Source: Candidatus Enterovibrio altilux
GTDB lineage: Bacteria > Pseudomonadota > Gammaproteobacteria > Enterobacterales > Vibrionaceae
DNA length: 64,000 nucleotides
Direction: 5' to 3'
Assembly (NCBI RefSeq): GCF_002381345.1
Contig: NZ_CP020663.1
Span: 124,001-188,000, forward strand
The notes beneath the pieces are model-generated. The model was not told the DNA's origin and did not search any database. It saw nothing but the letters and a program-made list of their open reading frames with translations. A program made the translations under genes and the position numbers. The first letter of the stretch is position 1. Every line of letters begins with the position of its first letter. This document shows, piece after piece, positions 20,816-31,344 of this stretch.

Positions 20816-21841
20816 TTATATATTCAGCTCAGAGGATATTTTTGTCAGTGCAGTTTCTAACACTTCAATGCCTGAACCAGGCTTGTGAGCATTCTCACTG
20901 ATGTAACGACGCCATTGACGTGCACCAGGAATATTTTGAAAAACACCAAGCATATGGCGACTAATATGGTTCAAGTAAGAACCATTACTCAGTTGTACCT
21001 CAATGTATGGGAACATCGCTTTTACCGCATCACTACGCTTGATGATTGGAGCATTACTACCAAACAGACGCTGATCCACTTCTGCCAACATATATGGATT
21101 TTGGTATGCTGCACGACCAATCATTACACCATCCATGAACATCAGGTGTGTTTTCGCTTCTTCAAGTGATTTAATACCGCCGTTAATGCCAATAGTTAGG
21201 TGTGAGCAATCTTTCTTTAATTGGTAAACGCGCGAGTAATTCAGTGGTGGAATTTCACGGTTTTCTTTCGGACTTAAACCAGAGAGCCATGCTATACGCG
21301 CATGAATGGTGAAATTACTGCAACCGGATCTCTCGTGAACAATGCGCACAAAATTTATCAAAAATTCGTAGCTGTTTTGGTCATCAATACCAATGCGAGT
21401 CTTCACTGTCACTGGGATATCCACCACTTCTTTCATAGCGGAAATGCACTGCGCCACTAGATTAGCTTCACCCATCAAGCATGCCCCGAAGCGACCATTT
21501 TGCACACGGTCAGATGGGCAACCAACATTTAGGTTAATTTCATCATAACCACGTTCAACCGCCAGCTTGGCACACATCGCCAGATCAATCGGGTTGGAAC
21601 CACCTAACTGTAATGCAACCGGATGATCTTCATCATTACAGCGCAAAAGATTTTTTTTACCATGGATCATGGCACCCGTGGTTACCATCTCTGAATAAAG
21701 TAGTGTATTTTTAGAAAAAAGACGGTGGAAATGTTGACAATGATGGTCAGTCCAATTCAGCATTGGTGCAACAGAAAAATGGGTAGTAGTGAAAAACGGC
21801 TCTAAATCAGGTGTAACCTGTGTATTCGATAGTTGAGTCAT
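20816..21841 (-). CDS. dusA: tRNA-dihydrouridine synthase A (U20/U20a)
   Basis: A 341-aa flavoenzyme that reduces uridine 20/20a in the tRNA D loop. Visible: '[16 protein letters not shown]'-type FMN site ('[11 protein letters not shown]'), the catalytic-Cys loop '[21 protein letters not shown]', 'VKTRIGID' and 'IGINGGI', all typical of DusA. The ATG at 21841 is favoured; a TTG three codons upstream, closer to AGG, is an alternative start. Upstream lies an IS wreck; downstream, after an IS-end remnant, is pspG, the same pair as in E. coli. Confidence 0.94.
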   Translation of the reverse strand: MTQLSNTQVTPDLEPFFTTTHFSVAPMLNWTDHHCQHFHRLFSKNTLLYSEMVTTGAMIHGKKNLLRCNDEDHPVALQLGGSNPIDLAMCAKLAVERGYDEINLNVGCPSDRVQNGRFGACLMGEANLVAQCISAMKEVVDIPVTVKTRIGIDDQNSYEFLINFVRIVHERSGCSNFTIHARIAWLSGLSPKENREIPPLNYSRVYQLKKDCSHLTIGINGGIKSLEEAKTHLMFMDGVMIGRAAYQNPYMLAEVDQRLFGSNAPIIKRSDAVKAMFPYIEVQLSNGSYLNHISRHMLGVFQNIPGARQWRRYISENAHKPGSGIEVLETALTKISSELNI

Positions 21842-21892
21842 ATTTTTCAATTGCCTATAATTACTGTAAAGTCACTAATTTTTTGTATATTT

Positions 21893-22805
21893 CTGGTTGG
21901 TTTCCTAATTTAAGTTCCGATAGCAAATCCCAACATAATTCACTATTAGACAATCTCTTTCGTTTGAAGCATACTTAGCCCTGTCAACTTATTTAACGTT
22001 TTTATCATTATGTAGGTTTCTTTAATCTGAGCATTGTGATCCCTTAGGCTTAATAGCCCTCCGAGAAGTTTTTTGACTCGCAACATTGCTGTCTCTGACA
22101 GGGGACGTTTATGACAACTATGCCTCACTTTACAATGCTAATTTGCACCGTATAACTGCTGGCAACTTTGTTTCCAAAAGTTGCTCCTTTTCTTGGTACA
22201 ATGAGTAGAAACGCTCGTTTAATACGAATGGTTGCATAACATTGTCTGGTGTCGTAAGCTCCATTACCTGATATTTTATCAATTCTTTAGCGAGTCCATT
22301 TGAATAAATCAGGTAGCATTCATCGCCAGTCACAGTTGATGCATTTGACTCAGCCGTAATGATCTCATGCGTCTTTATATTTACCGCTAAATTTAATTTA
22401 CACCAAACTCGTTGTTTCCCATAAATACCATGCTTCTTTAGTTACCATTCGTCTTTACCGTAGATTTTGAGCCTCGTAAAATCAATGGTTAATGCTGGCT
22501 GGTTCCTTTATTCTTCGCCTTGAATACGACGTTAACTCTTTTAGCGCACTTGCTAATGCATGAGTAATGAGGGCATAATCACGGCAACTGAGCAAGTTTT
22601 AAAATATAACTGATGAATCCTGACAGACCCCTCAATGGTATTAAAAATACATATTTAACCACGAGGGCTGTCGTAATGGCTAAGTCACTCAATAAACGAG
22701 GTCTCTCATTATTACTCAGCTTAGTTTGATCCCATAGCTGGATGGCTTCTTCATCACTCCAACATGTTAGGATCTGCTATCTGAACTTGAATTAAGAAAC
22801 AAAGC
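21893..22805 (-). mobile_element. Degenerate IS5-type element, minus strand
   Basis: The left terminal repeat (GGTTTCCTAATTTAAGTTC) starts near 21893 and the right end GAATTAAGAAACAAAGC stops at 22805. The minus-strand copy runs to about 22770, where its 5' end is replaced by about 35 bp of a 3' end in the opposite direction. Two open pieces of the transposase survive: the C-terminal part at 21946-22128 ('KRPLSETAMLRVKKLLGG') and a central part at 22130-22333. They are out of frame with each other. Confidence 0.82.
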
Positions 22806-22875
22806 TCGTCTTCATAGAATTTAGTCATTACTTAAAATAGTCAGCATTAAATTTTTATACCCCGGTTTTTTATCT

Positions 22876-24552
22876 TCAATGATTAGCTTTCATTTTAGCC
22901 CAGGTATCGCGAAGACCAACTGTTCGATTAAAAACAAGTGTATCTTCATTACTGTCTTTGCGATCAAGACAAAAATATCCTATGCGCTCAAATTGGAATG
23001 CGCGTTCTTTGTCTGCTATTTTAAGGCTTGGTTCAACGTATCCGCGCATTACAATGAGAGACTTATGATTTATTAGTGACGCAAAATTATTTGCAATGTT
23101 TGGATTTGCTTCTGTAAATAAATAATCATACAAACGTATTTCAGCTTCAACACCTGCATCAGCAGATACCCAATGGATAACCCCTTTAGGCTTATGGTCA
23201 TCTATAGGATCTTTACCTAAGGTTTCTGAATCATAGCTACAGAAAATAGTTGTAATATTGCCATCTTCATCTTTTTCACAGTGCTCAGCTTTCACCATAT
23301 ACGCATTACGCAAACGAACTTTTTTCCCTAATACCAAACGCTTGTACTTCTTATTCGCTTCTTCGCGAAAATCTTCACGTTCAATCCAAATTTCACGGCT
23401 GAACGGAATTTCACGAGTACCCATGTCAGGTCTATTCGGGTGGTTCGGTACAGTTAATATTTCAATCTTATCTTTTGCATAATTTTCGATAACCACTTTA
23501 ACGGGATCAAGAACAGCCATGGCGCGTGGTGCATTTTCATTTAAATCATCACGTAAACATGATTCCAATGCACTCATTTCAATGGTATTGTCTTGCTTCG
23601 TTACACCGATTCGCTTACAGAATTCACGAATTGCCGCAGGCGTATAACCTCGGCGACGTAAACCGGCAATGGTCGGCATACGCGGATCATCCCAACCATT
23701 AACCAAGTTTTCACTCACCAGTATACTCAGCTTACGCTTTGACATCACAGTATATTCAAGGTTTAGGCGGCTAAATTCGTACTGGCGTGGATGACGTTCA
23801 ATCATAATATTATTCAGTATCCAATCGTAAAGACGACGGTTATCTTGAAATTCTAATGTACACAGGCTGTGAGTAATCCCTTCAAGAGCATCTGAAATAC
23901 AATGAGTGAAATCATACATCGGGTAAATACACCATTTATCACCAGTTTTATGGTGCTTCGCAAAACGCACACGATAAAGAACGGGATCACGCATCACCAT
24001 AAATGAAGACGTCATATCAATCTTGGCACGTAGGCATGCTTTACTTTCTGCAAAATCTCCGTTTCTCATTTTTTCAAATAACGAAATATTTTCTTCTACG
24101 CTTCGATCTCGGTATGGACTGTACTTCCCTGCTTCCGTCAACGTCCCGCGGAATTTTCGTATTTCCTCGGGACTCAACTCTTCAACATATGCCAAGCCTT
24201 TTTCAATTAGCTCGATAGCATAACCATGCAGACAATCGAAGTAATCTGATGAATAACACACTGCACCATCCCACTGAAAACCAAGCCAATTAACATCTTC
24301 TTTGATTGATTCAACAAACTCTATATCTTCTTTTGCAGGATTTGTGTCATCAAAACGCAGATTACACTGACCTTGATAGTCTTTTGCAATGCCAAAATTC
24401 AAACAAATAGATTTAGCATGACCAATATGTAAATAGCCATTTGGTTCAGGCGGAAAACGCGTGTGGATGGTCACATGAGCACCACTCGCTAAGTCTTTGT
24501 TGATGATTTGGCGTATAAAGTTGCTTGAATAAGCCCCACATTCACTCATCAA
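22876..24552 (-). CDS. glnS: Glutaminyl-tRNA synthetase
   Basis: A 558-aa class I synthetase charging tRNA-Gln (E. coli 554 aa). The HIGH motif '[15 protein letters not shown]' lies at residues 34-48 and the KMSKS-like 'VMSKRKL' near 268. The C-terminal anticodon-binding beta-barrels are complete. GAGG is 7 bases ahead of the first of two tandem ATG codons (24552), so that one is used here. An IS copy ends 70 bp past the stop codon, and another begins 139 bp upstream of the start. Confidence 0.98.
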   Translation of the reverse strand: MMSECGAYSSNFIRQIINKDLASGAHVTIHTRFPPEPNGYLHIGHAKSICLNFGIAKDYQGQCNLRFDDTNPAKEDIEFVESIKEDVNWLGFQWDGAVCYSSDYFDCLHGYAIELIEKGLAYVEELSPEEIRKFRGTLTEAGKYSPYRDRSVEENISLFEKMRNGDFAESKACLRAKIDMTSSFMVMRDPVLYRVRFAKHHKTGDKWCIYPMYDFTHCISDALEGITHSLCTLEFQDNRRLYDWILNNIMIERHPRQYEFSRLNLEYTVMSKRKLSILVSENLVNGWDDPRMPTIAGLRRRGYTPAAIREFCKRIGVTKQDNTIEMSALESCLRDDLNENAPRAMAVLDPVKVVIENYAKDKIEILTVPNHPNRPDMGTREIPFSREIWIEREDFREEANKKYKRLVLGKKVRLRNAYMVKAEHCEKDEDGNITTIFCSYDSETLGKDPIDDHKPKGVIHWVSADAGVEAEIRLYDYLFTEANPNIANNFASLINHKSLIVMRGYVEPSLKIADKERAFQFERIGYFCLDRKDSNEDTLVFNRTVGLRDTWAKMKANH

Positions 24553-24691
24553 AATACCTCATAAGAAGATCAGCATTTAGCTTATTAAAAATATTATTAA
24601 ATAATCTCAGATTCTGGTTATTTACTCAACCACTCCTAAGTGTTGAAGCACCAATCAAGCAAAAAAATAGGCTAAGTACAGGATTCATGTA

Positions 24692-25600
24692 GCTTTGTTT
24701 CCTAATTTGAGCTCAAATAGCAAATCCCAACATGATTCACTATGAGACCATCGCTTCTGTTATTAGGCATACCTAGCCCTTGTAAACTTATTTAACGCTT
24801 TTATCATGCCGCAGGTTTCGCTAATCTGAACATTGTAATTCCTTAAGCTCAATGTCCTTTGAAAAATTTTTTAACTCGAGATATTACCATCTATGATAAG
24901 GAACATTTATGGTCACTATGTTTGCCAATGCTACTCTGAACCACATAACTGCTGGCAATTAACTACTAAATTATACGGATAACATAATTTCTCAAAAGTT
25001 ATTCTTTATTTTGGGTGGGATGGTTGGAGCTGCTCATTCAATTCGATGAGTTCGTAATATTACCGGGAATCATAAGCACCATTGCCTATATTTTATGAAT
25101 TCTCTGGCAGGTCTATTTGAGCAAGTTAAATAGCACTACACCATGAGTCATATGTAATGCACTTAACTCAGCAGCAATGGCTAAGTACTAGATGGTTCCT
25201 TCCGTCTTCGTCTTAAACACAACGTTAACCGTTTTGGATCACTTGCTAATGCATGAATAATGAGGGCACAGTCACGGTAGTTGAACAAGTTTGAAAACAA
25301 AATTAATTGATTCTTGCAAACCTCACCATGGCCTTGATTGGCAATACAAGCCGTCATAATGGCTAAGTTGCGAAATGAACGAGGTCTCCCATGATTACTT
25401 TGTTTAGTTTGATCCTATAGCCGAATGGTTTTTTTTATAAATCCAGAATGTTACTGAACTAGAATTGATTAAAGCTTGGTTATACTGCTCTCAGTTAGTT
25501 CTTTTGTAACGGAACTTGTCCATAAACCTGAATATTTAAGCAAGTTTAGCTATTTTGAGCATAAATTGATAATTTAGCTTCCTTATTTAAAGAGCAAAGC
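24692..25600 (-). mobile_element. Degenerate IS5-type element, simple form, minus strand
   Basis: A single copy with both terminal repeats recognisable: GCTTTGTTTCCTAATTTGAG at 24692, and the 5' end (AGCTTCCTTATTTAAAG, then AGCAAAGC) ending at 25600. At 909 bp it has lost internal sequence, including much of the central transposase region near 25170. No ORF remains. It has no inverted 3' arm. Confidence 0.82.
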
Positions 25601-25634
25601 CACTGGCTATTTGAGTAACAATGAGACAATAGAG

Positions 25635-26303
25635 TTATTGCATAATATTATTACATTTTTTATTGATATAGCTATTTAAGCCTTTTTGACGCAACTTGCA
25701 AGCAGAACAATCACCACAACCGCTTCCGATAACACCATGATAACAAGTTAATGTATTATCACGAATATACTCAAATTTATTGAGCTTGTCGGCTAATGCC
25801 CACGTTTCTGCTTTGTTCAGCCACATTAGAGGGGTGCGTATTTCTAGTTGGTGATCCATGCCAAGTACCAAGGCCTTATTTATTGCCTGAACGAAATCAT
25901 TCCGGCAATCTGGGTAGCCGGAAAAATCTATTTCACACAAGCCAGTAATAACGGTTTCTGCACCTAACTGATACGCATAAATACACGTCAAAGTGAGAAA
26001 CAAGATATTACGTCCAGGTACGAAAGAATTAGGTAATCCATTCTCTTGCAATTCATGGGATACAGGAATATTGTCACACGTCAGCGAGCTGCTCGTCAAC
26101 TCATTTAATAGGCTAACATTCATAATTTTGTGCGATGTCGCACCAAGTTCTTTGACCACAGCTTCAGCAACCTTAATCTCTTGTTTGTGTCGCTGGCCAT
26201 AATCGAAGGTCATGCAATGTACTTCGTCAAATTCAGGCAATGCCTGAACTAGACAAGTGGTAGAGTCCTGCCCACCACTAAATGCAATTACGGCTTTTTT
26301 CAT
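25635..26303 (-). CDS. queC: 7-cyano-7-deazaguanine (preQ0) synthase
   Basis: A 222-aa ATP-dependent enzyme that converts 7-carboxy-7-deazaguanine to preQ0, the precursor of queuosine in tRNA. The PP-loop 'FSGGQDSTT' is at residues 8-16, '[10 protein letters not shown]' follows, and the Zn-binding cysteines lie in '[16 protein letters not shown]' at the C-terminus. The ATG at 26303 was chosen over a TTG six codons upstream: AAGGA lies 7 bases ahead and the E. coli start aligns. Slightly shorter than E. coli QueC (231 aa) at the C-terminus. It is flanked by IS copies on both sides. No other queuosine gene is in the window. Confidence 0.96.
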   Translation of the reverse strand: MKKAVIAFSGGQDSTTCLVQALPEFDEVHCMTFDYGQRHKQEIKVAEAVVKELGATSHKIMNVSLLNELTSSSLTCDNIPVSHELQENGLPNSFVPGRNILFLTLTCIYAYQLGAETVITGLCEIDFSGYPDCRNDFVQAINKALVLGMDHQLEIRTPLMWLNKAETWALADKLNKFEYIRDNTLTCYHGVIGSGCGDCSACKLRQKGLNSYINKKCNNIMQ

Positions 26304-26408
26304 AACAAAATCCTTAACCAATTTGTAGAGAGCTTCTTAATTGTGGAGTTTAGCGCAGAAGTGAAAGCAGCTCCACGGGTATCGTGCTTTTGAATAAGTT
26401 ATATCAGT

Positions 26409-27354
26409 GGATTTTATTTACTAAACCAGGTAACTAAATCATTAATCTACGTTTTAGACAGCTTAAATCCACTGAAATATTTAAGTTTATAAGCAAATTT
26501 AGCTACAAAACAACCAACTGGAAGCAGTCCAATTGAACTTTAATCAATTGTAGCTAATTAGCATGCTAAATTTGTGCAGAAATCATTCAGCTATGAAATT
26601 AACTTAAGCATGATAATCGTGGGAGACCTCGTTTATTTCGTAACTTAGCCATTAAGATTGCTTTCATGGTCAAACAAATATTTTCAATGCAGTTGCAAGG
26701 TCTGTAAAAATTCATAATTTTATTTTACGCTTGCTTAACTGCTGTTGTCATGCTCTCATTATTCATGCATTAGTCAGCAAGCAAAAAGGATTAATATCGC
26801 GGTCAAAACGAAGAATCAAGGAATAATCCAGTACTTACCCATTAATTCTATGGTCCAAAAATCTACGGTTAAAGCGAATGAAAAATCAAAAAGCATGGCA
26901 CTGATGGTTAAGTGCTGCTTAACTGCTCAAACCGCCACGCCAGAGAAGCAATGAGATAGCAGGAGATGATGCTTACGACACTAAACTGTGTTACGAAGCC
27001 GTTCGTATTAAACAAGCGACTTCACTCATCTCACCAAGAAAAGACGCTTCTGTTTGGGAACGAAGTCATCCGCGATAATGTAGAAGTTAGTTACCAAAAG
27101 TTATATGGTTCAAAGCAGTATTGGCAAACATGGTTACCATAAACGTTCCCTATCAGAGACGGCAAGATTCCGTGCTAAAAACTGCTCAGAAGAACATTGA
27201 ACCCAAGGAATAATAATACCCAGATTAGCAAGGCCTACGTAATGATAGAAGCATTAAATAGGCCAACAGGATGGTATGCCTAAAATGCAAACCATCGTCC
27301 GAGAGTTAATCGTGTTGAAATATTTTATCTGAACTCGCATTAGGAAGCACAGCC
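26409..27354 (+). mobile_element. Degenerate IS5-type element, simple form
   Basis: A plus-strand copy from a decayed 5' end (GGATTTTATTTACTAAACC at 26409) to a decayed 3' end (ATTAGGAAGCACAGCC ending near 27354). Transposase landmarks occur in order: 'VIMLSLFMH' zone near 26745, 'AYDTKLCYE' near 26970, 'YHKRSLSET' near 27127 and 'MIEALNRP' near 27240, in different frames. It ends 38 bp before the dnaB start codon. Confidence 0.82.
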
Positions 27355-27391
27355 AATATAATGACAGTACAACGACAAGGTATTAAGTAAT

Positions 27392-28801
27392 ATGGCAGAG
27401 CAACGCAACAAGCAATTTAACTCTAATCAACCCAAAGATCGTCAGATTGATGCCCTGAAAATGCCGCCACATTCTTTAGAAGCCGAACAATCAGTATTAG
27501 GGGGGTTAATGCTGGATAATGATCGCTGGGAAAATGTGGCTGGAAAAGTGGTTGCATCTGATTTTTACAGTCATTCACATCGCATGATCTTTGAAAGTAC
27601 GAAACAGTTGCTTGATAGCGGTAATCCTCTAGATCTTATTACTCTGTCGCAACACCTCGAAAAACAAAATCACTTGCATGATGTGGGTGGTTTCGCTTAC
27701 CTAGCAGATCTTGCCAAAAATACACCGAGTGCTGCTAACATTATCGCATACACTGATATTGTTCGTGAACGAGCGATAGTACGTAACCTTATCAGAGTCG
27801 CAAATGAAATTGCAGATGCAGGTTATGAACCTGAGGGACGTTCATCAGAAGATCTGCTTGACATGGCAGAGAGTAGAGTATTTGCTATCGCTGAAGAGCG
27901 TACCAGCGAAGGTGAAGGGCCTCAAAACGTTGAAGTAGTGCTGGAAAAAACCTTAGCGCGGATTGAATCACTGCTCAAAATTCCACATGATGGTGTGACA
28001 GGAGTGTCCACAGGTTTTACCGACTTGAATAAGAAAACAGCCGGCTTGCAAGAGTCAGATTTAATCATTGTCGCAGCTCGCCCATCCATGGGTAAAACAA
28101 CTTTCGCGATGAATTTATGTGAAAATGCCGCAATGGATCAGGAAAAATCTGTTCTTATCTTTTCTCTAGAAATGCCGGCAGAACAGTTGATGATGAGAAT
28201 GCTTGCGTCGTTCTCTCGTGTTAATCAAACCAAAATTCGGACTGGCCAGTTGGACGATAATGATTGGGCGCGTATTTCAACAACAATGGGTGTATTAACT
28301 CAAAAGAAAAACATGTACATTGATGATAGTTCAGCTCTGACGCCAACGGCTTTACGCTCACGCGCACGCCGTATTGCTCGTGATTGCGGTGGTCTTTCAA
28401 TGATCATGGTTGATTATCTTCAATTGATGCGCGTTCCTGGCATGCAATATAATCGTACGTTAGAAATTGCTGAGATTAGTCGCTCTTTGAAGGCATTAGC
28501 AAAAGAACTGCATGTACCTGTTGTTGCTTTATCACAGCTTAACCGATCATTGGAGCAACGTGCCGACAAACGCCCAATTAACTCTGATTTGCGCGAATCA
28601 GGCGCGATAGAGCAAGACGCTGACCTTATTATGTTCATCTATCGTGATGAAGTTTATAATCCTGAGAGTCCGTTGAAAGGTATTGCCGAAATTATCATCG
28701 GTAAACAGCGTAATGGCCCTATTGGTTCAGTACGCTTGACCTTCCAAGGTCAATATTCACGTTTTGACAATTATACAGGCCCTGCGTTTCACGAAAAATA
28801 A
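27392..28801 (+). CDS. dnaB: Replicative DNA helicase DnaB
   Basis: A 469-aa hexameric 5'-3' helicase (E. coli 471 aa) that unwinds DNA at the fork. The N-terminal primase-binding domain ('PPHSLEAEQSVLGGLM', residues 26-40), a linker, and a RecA-like motor are all there: Walker A 'RPSMGKTT' at 230-237, 'IFSLEMPAEQL', Walker B 'MIMVDYLQLM', and the arginine-finger region near the C-terminus. No intein. The start ATG lies only 38 bp from the end of an IS copy, so the native promoter region has been invaded. It is 12 bp ahead of alr, the usual partner. Confidence 0.98.
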   Translation: MAEQRNKQFNSNQPKDRQIDALKMPPHSLEAEQSVLGGLMLDNDRWENVAGKVVASDFYSHSHRMIFESTKQLLDSGNPLDLITLSQHLEKQNHLHDVGGFAYLADLAKNTPSAANIIAYTDIVRERAIVRNLIRVANEIADAGYEPEGRSSEDLLDMAESRVFAIAEERTSEGEGPQNVEVVLEKTLARIESLLKIPHDGVTGVSTGFTDLNKKTAGLQESDLIIVAARPSMGKTTFAMNLCENAAMDQEKSVLIFSLEMPAEQLMMRMLASFSRVNQTKIRTGQLDDNDWARISTTMGVLTQKKNMYIDDSSALTPTALRSRARRIARDCGGLSMIMVDYLQLMRVPGMQYNRTLEIAEISRSLKALAKELHVPVVALSQLNRSLEQRADKRPINSDLRESGAIEQDADLIMFIYRDEVYNPESPLKGIAEIIIGKQRNGPIGSVRLTFQGQYSRFDNYTGPAFHEK

Positions 28802-28813
28802 TGACGAGGTATT

Positions 28814-29890
28814 ATGAAGGCGGCAACCGCTTATATTCAACTAAACAACTTGGTGCATAATCTTGGCATTGTTCGTACAAAAACAGCTAATAGTCGTGTA
28901 TGGGCCACGATAAAAGCGAATGGCTACGGTCATGGTTTGTTGACTGTCGCGAATACGCTTGCATTCCATGCAGATGGGTTTGGTGTTGCTCGTTTAGAAG
29001 AAGCTCTGGCGATTAGAGCAGATAGCATAGAAACACCAATTTTATTACTTGAAGGTTTTTATGCTGCGAAAGACTTATCCCTATTGGTTAAGCATCAACT
29101 GCAAACTGCAGTGCATTGCATAGAACAGTTAGAAGCGCTTGAGCAAGCTATATTGGTAAGACCTCTACGAGTGTGGTTAAAAATCGATTCAGGCATGCAT
29201 CGTATCGGTGTGCGTCCTGAGAATGTCAACATGTTCATCAAAAGATTAAATGCATGTCCAAATGTGGCGAAACCACTGCATTTTATGAGTCATTTTAGCT
29301 GTGCTGATGAGCTTGAAAATTCGGTAACACAGAAACAAATGATAGTGTTTTTTGATGCTATTGCAGGGCAGAAAGGTTACCGTTCACTGGCGGCATCATC
29401 AGGATGCTTCTTTTGGCCAAAGAGTCATTTAGACTGGGTAAGACCCGGTATTTGTCTTTATGGGATCTCATCGGTCTCATCTATCACGAGTAAAATACTT
29501 GGTTTGAAACCCGTGATGACCATGACGTCAAGTTTGATTGCCATTAAAAAAATAAAAAAAAGAGAATCGGTTGGTTATGGCGGGCGTTGGATAGCCGAAA
29601 ATGATACCAGTATTGGTGTTGTCGCTATTGGCTACGGGGACGGATACCCGTACGTTGCTCCGGATGGCACGCCAGTGATAATTAACGGGAGAAGAGTGCC
29701 ATTGGTTGGACGTATCTCAATGGACATGCTAACCATCGATTTAGGCTCGTACTCGCAGGATTGTGTAGGTGATGAAGTAATCTTGTGGGGAGAAAATCTC
29801 CCTGTTGAGGAGGTAGCTGCTCATATTGGAACAATTGGTTACGAGTTGGTCACCAGCATCACTTCGAGAGTTAACCTTGTATATACTTAA
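28814..29890 (+). CDS. alr: Alanine racemase
   Basis: A 358-aa PLP enzyme (E. coli Alr 359 aa) making D-alanine for peptidoglycan. The PLP Lys is K34 in 'ATIKANGYGHG'; the catalytic Tyr is in 'ESVGYGGRW'; 'RISMDMLTIDL' is intact. GAGGT lies just ahead of the ATG. It follows dnaB by 12 bp, as in other gammaproteobacteria, and is probably on the same transcript. Retention shows that cell-wall synthesis is still self-supplied. Confidence 0.97.
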   Translation: MKAATAYIQLNNLVHNLGIVRTKTANSRVWATIKANGYGHGLLTVANTLAFHADGFGVARLEEALAIRADSIETPILLLEGFYAAKDLSLLVKHQLQTAVHCIEQLEALEQAILVRPLRVWLKIDSGMHRIGVRPENVNMFIKRLNACPNVAKPLHFMSHFSCADELENSVTQKQMIVFFDAIAGQKGYRSLAASSGCFFWPKSHLDWVRPGICLYGISSVSSITSKILGLKPVMTMTSSLIAIKKIKKRESVGYGGRWIAENDTSIGVVAIGYGDGYPYVAPDGTPVIINGRRVPLVGRISMDMLTIDLGSYSQDCVGDEVILWGENLPVEEVAAHIGTIGYELVTSITSRVNLVYT

Positions 29891-30463
29891 ATCATGTAAT
29901 CGGTAACTTTAAAAACGTCATCACTATTGTTAACTGCAACAACGGTTGCAGCTTGCTTATGTTTATCACTAAGCTAGAGTGAAAGTGATAAAATTACTGC
30001 CTAGGATATTGCAGTAACTTTTTTCAAAAGATCTAATGAAATTTTTACGAGTTATATTTTCTATAAGTTGATTATGGTTTAAAGGTAATACTCACATTCA
30101 ATGAATGTAACCATGACTTTGCCGTGCATCTTTGCTGATTTTAAATACGCGCTAATTTTTCTATCAAGGTGTTTCAAACAAGTACAGGAGAGCCGACTTT
30201 CCCTCTCAATACATTGCATATAGAGTTACCAACAGTATGTTTATACTAAAAAATTGTATGCAGTAAAATCATCTGTACACCATAACGTAACTTTACATAT
30301 AGATAAAATAATCGCAAAGTACATTGAATATTTTTTCTATGATAATCAAATACGCAAGCATTGATTTTTTAATCGGAATTCCCATGCAGACCAAAAACAA
30401 CTGTCTCCTAATTTTCAAACATGACAGCCACATTAATACTAATGTGTAATACTAATGTGCAAT
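29891..30463. other. Intergenic stretch after alr with a dispersed-repeat core
   Basis: No gene recognised. A weak hairpin (CTGCAAC/GTTGCAG, 29934-29951) could follow alr but has no T-run. Bases 30063-30109 match 49634-49680 closely (ATAAGTTGATTATGGTTTA and AGGTAATACT blocks, then CATTCAAT), marking a second small dispersed repeat. Confidence 0.45.
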
Positions 30464-30540
30464 ACTTAACACTTAACACTTAACACTTAACACTTAACAC
30501 TTAACACTTAACACTTAACACTTAACACTTAATACTTAAT
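30464..30540 (+). repeat. Heptanucleotide tandem repeat, 11 units (9 x ACTTAAC + 2 x ACTTAAT)
   Basis: Nine exact copies of ACTTAAC run from 30464 to 30526, followed by two copies of ACTTAAT to 30540. Just before it, TAATACTAATGTG occurs twice (30434-30460). The array is between alr and an IS copy and lies in no ORF. Perfect units in otherwise decayed DNA suggest recent slippage. Confidence 0.95.
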
Positions 30541-30573
30541 GCTGATTGCTAATATCGAATCGGTTATAGTCAT

Positions 30574-31337
30574 ACTTTTCTTCCCTAAATTAGGGAAATC
30601 AATTATTAACCTACGTTCTAAACAGTTAGCTTCACTGAAATATTCAAGCCTATAAACAAGCTACGTTACAAAAAAACCAACTGGAAGCAGTATAATCACG
30701 CTTTAATCAATCGTGGTTCACTCACATTCTTGATTGATGCAGAAGCTATTTAGCTATGAAATCAAACTAAGCAAGGCAATAATGGACGACCTCGTTCATT
30801 TAGCCACTTAACCATTACAACAGCACTCATGATTAAATGCGTATTAAATCATTGTTGCTAAGTTAAATGCATCAAATGTGACTGACGGTGAAATCCTACC
30901 TAACTTACTCAAATAGATCCGCCGAACAATTAACAAAATATCAGCCGATGGTGCTTACGACTAGACAATATCACGAAACCGTTTGTATTAGACGACCGGT
31001 TCCACTCAAACCACCAAGAAAAGGAGTAACTTTTAAGAACGAGGTCATCGCGCAATTTAGCGGTCAATTATCAAAAATTATACGGCTCAGATAAACACTA
31101 AAAAACGAGGTATGGTTACCATAAACGTTCCCTATCAGAGACAGCAATGTTTCGAGTCAAAAAGATACTTGAAGGGACATCAAGCTTAAGAAATTATAAT
31201 ACTCAGATTAGCGAGGCTTACACCATGATAAAAGCGTTAAATAAGCTGACCGGCTAAGTATGCCTAAAATAAAAGTAATTATTGAATCGTCAATTATGTT
31301 GAAATTTGCTCTTTAAATTCAAATTAGGAAATAAAAC
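30574..31337 (+). mobile_element. Degenerate IS5-type element with a large internal deletion
   Basis: The 5' end (CTTCCCTAAATTAGGGAAAT) starts near 30574 and the 3' end ATTAGGAAATAAAAC stops near 31337. The section encoding the first third of the transposase catalytic region is deleted between about 30845 and 30855. 'QPMVLTTRQYHETVCIRRP' remains open at 30888-31094. It abuts the 3' end of lysS by 8 bp. Confidence 0.82.
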
Positions 31338-31344
31338 GTAACCT

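Noticed and set aside
30464-30540. Possible CRISPR array
   Set aside because: The units are 7 bp and directly adjacent with no spacers; this is a simple tandem repeat.
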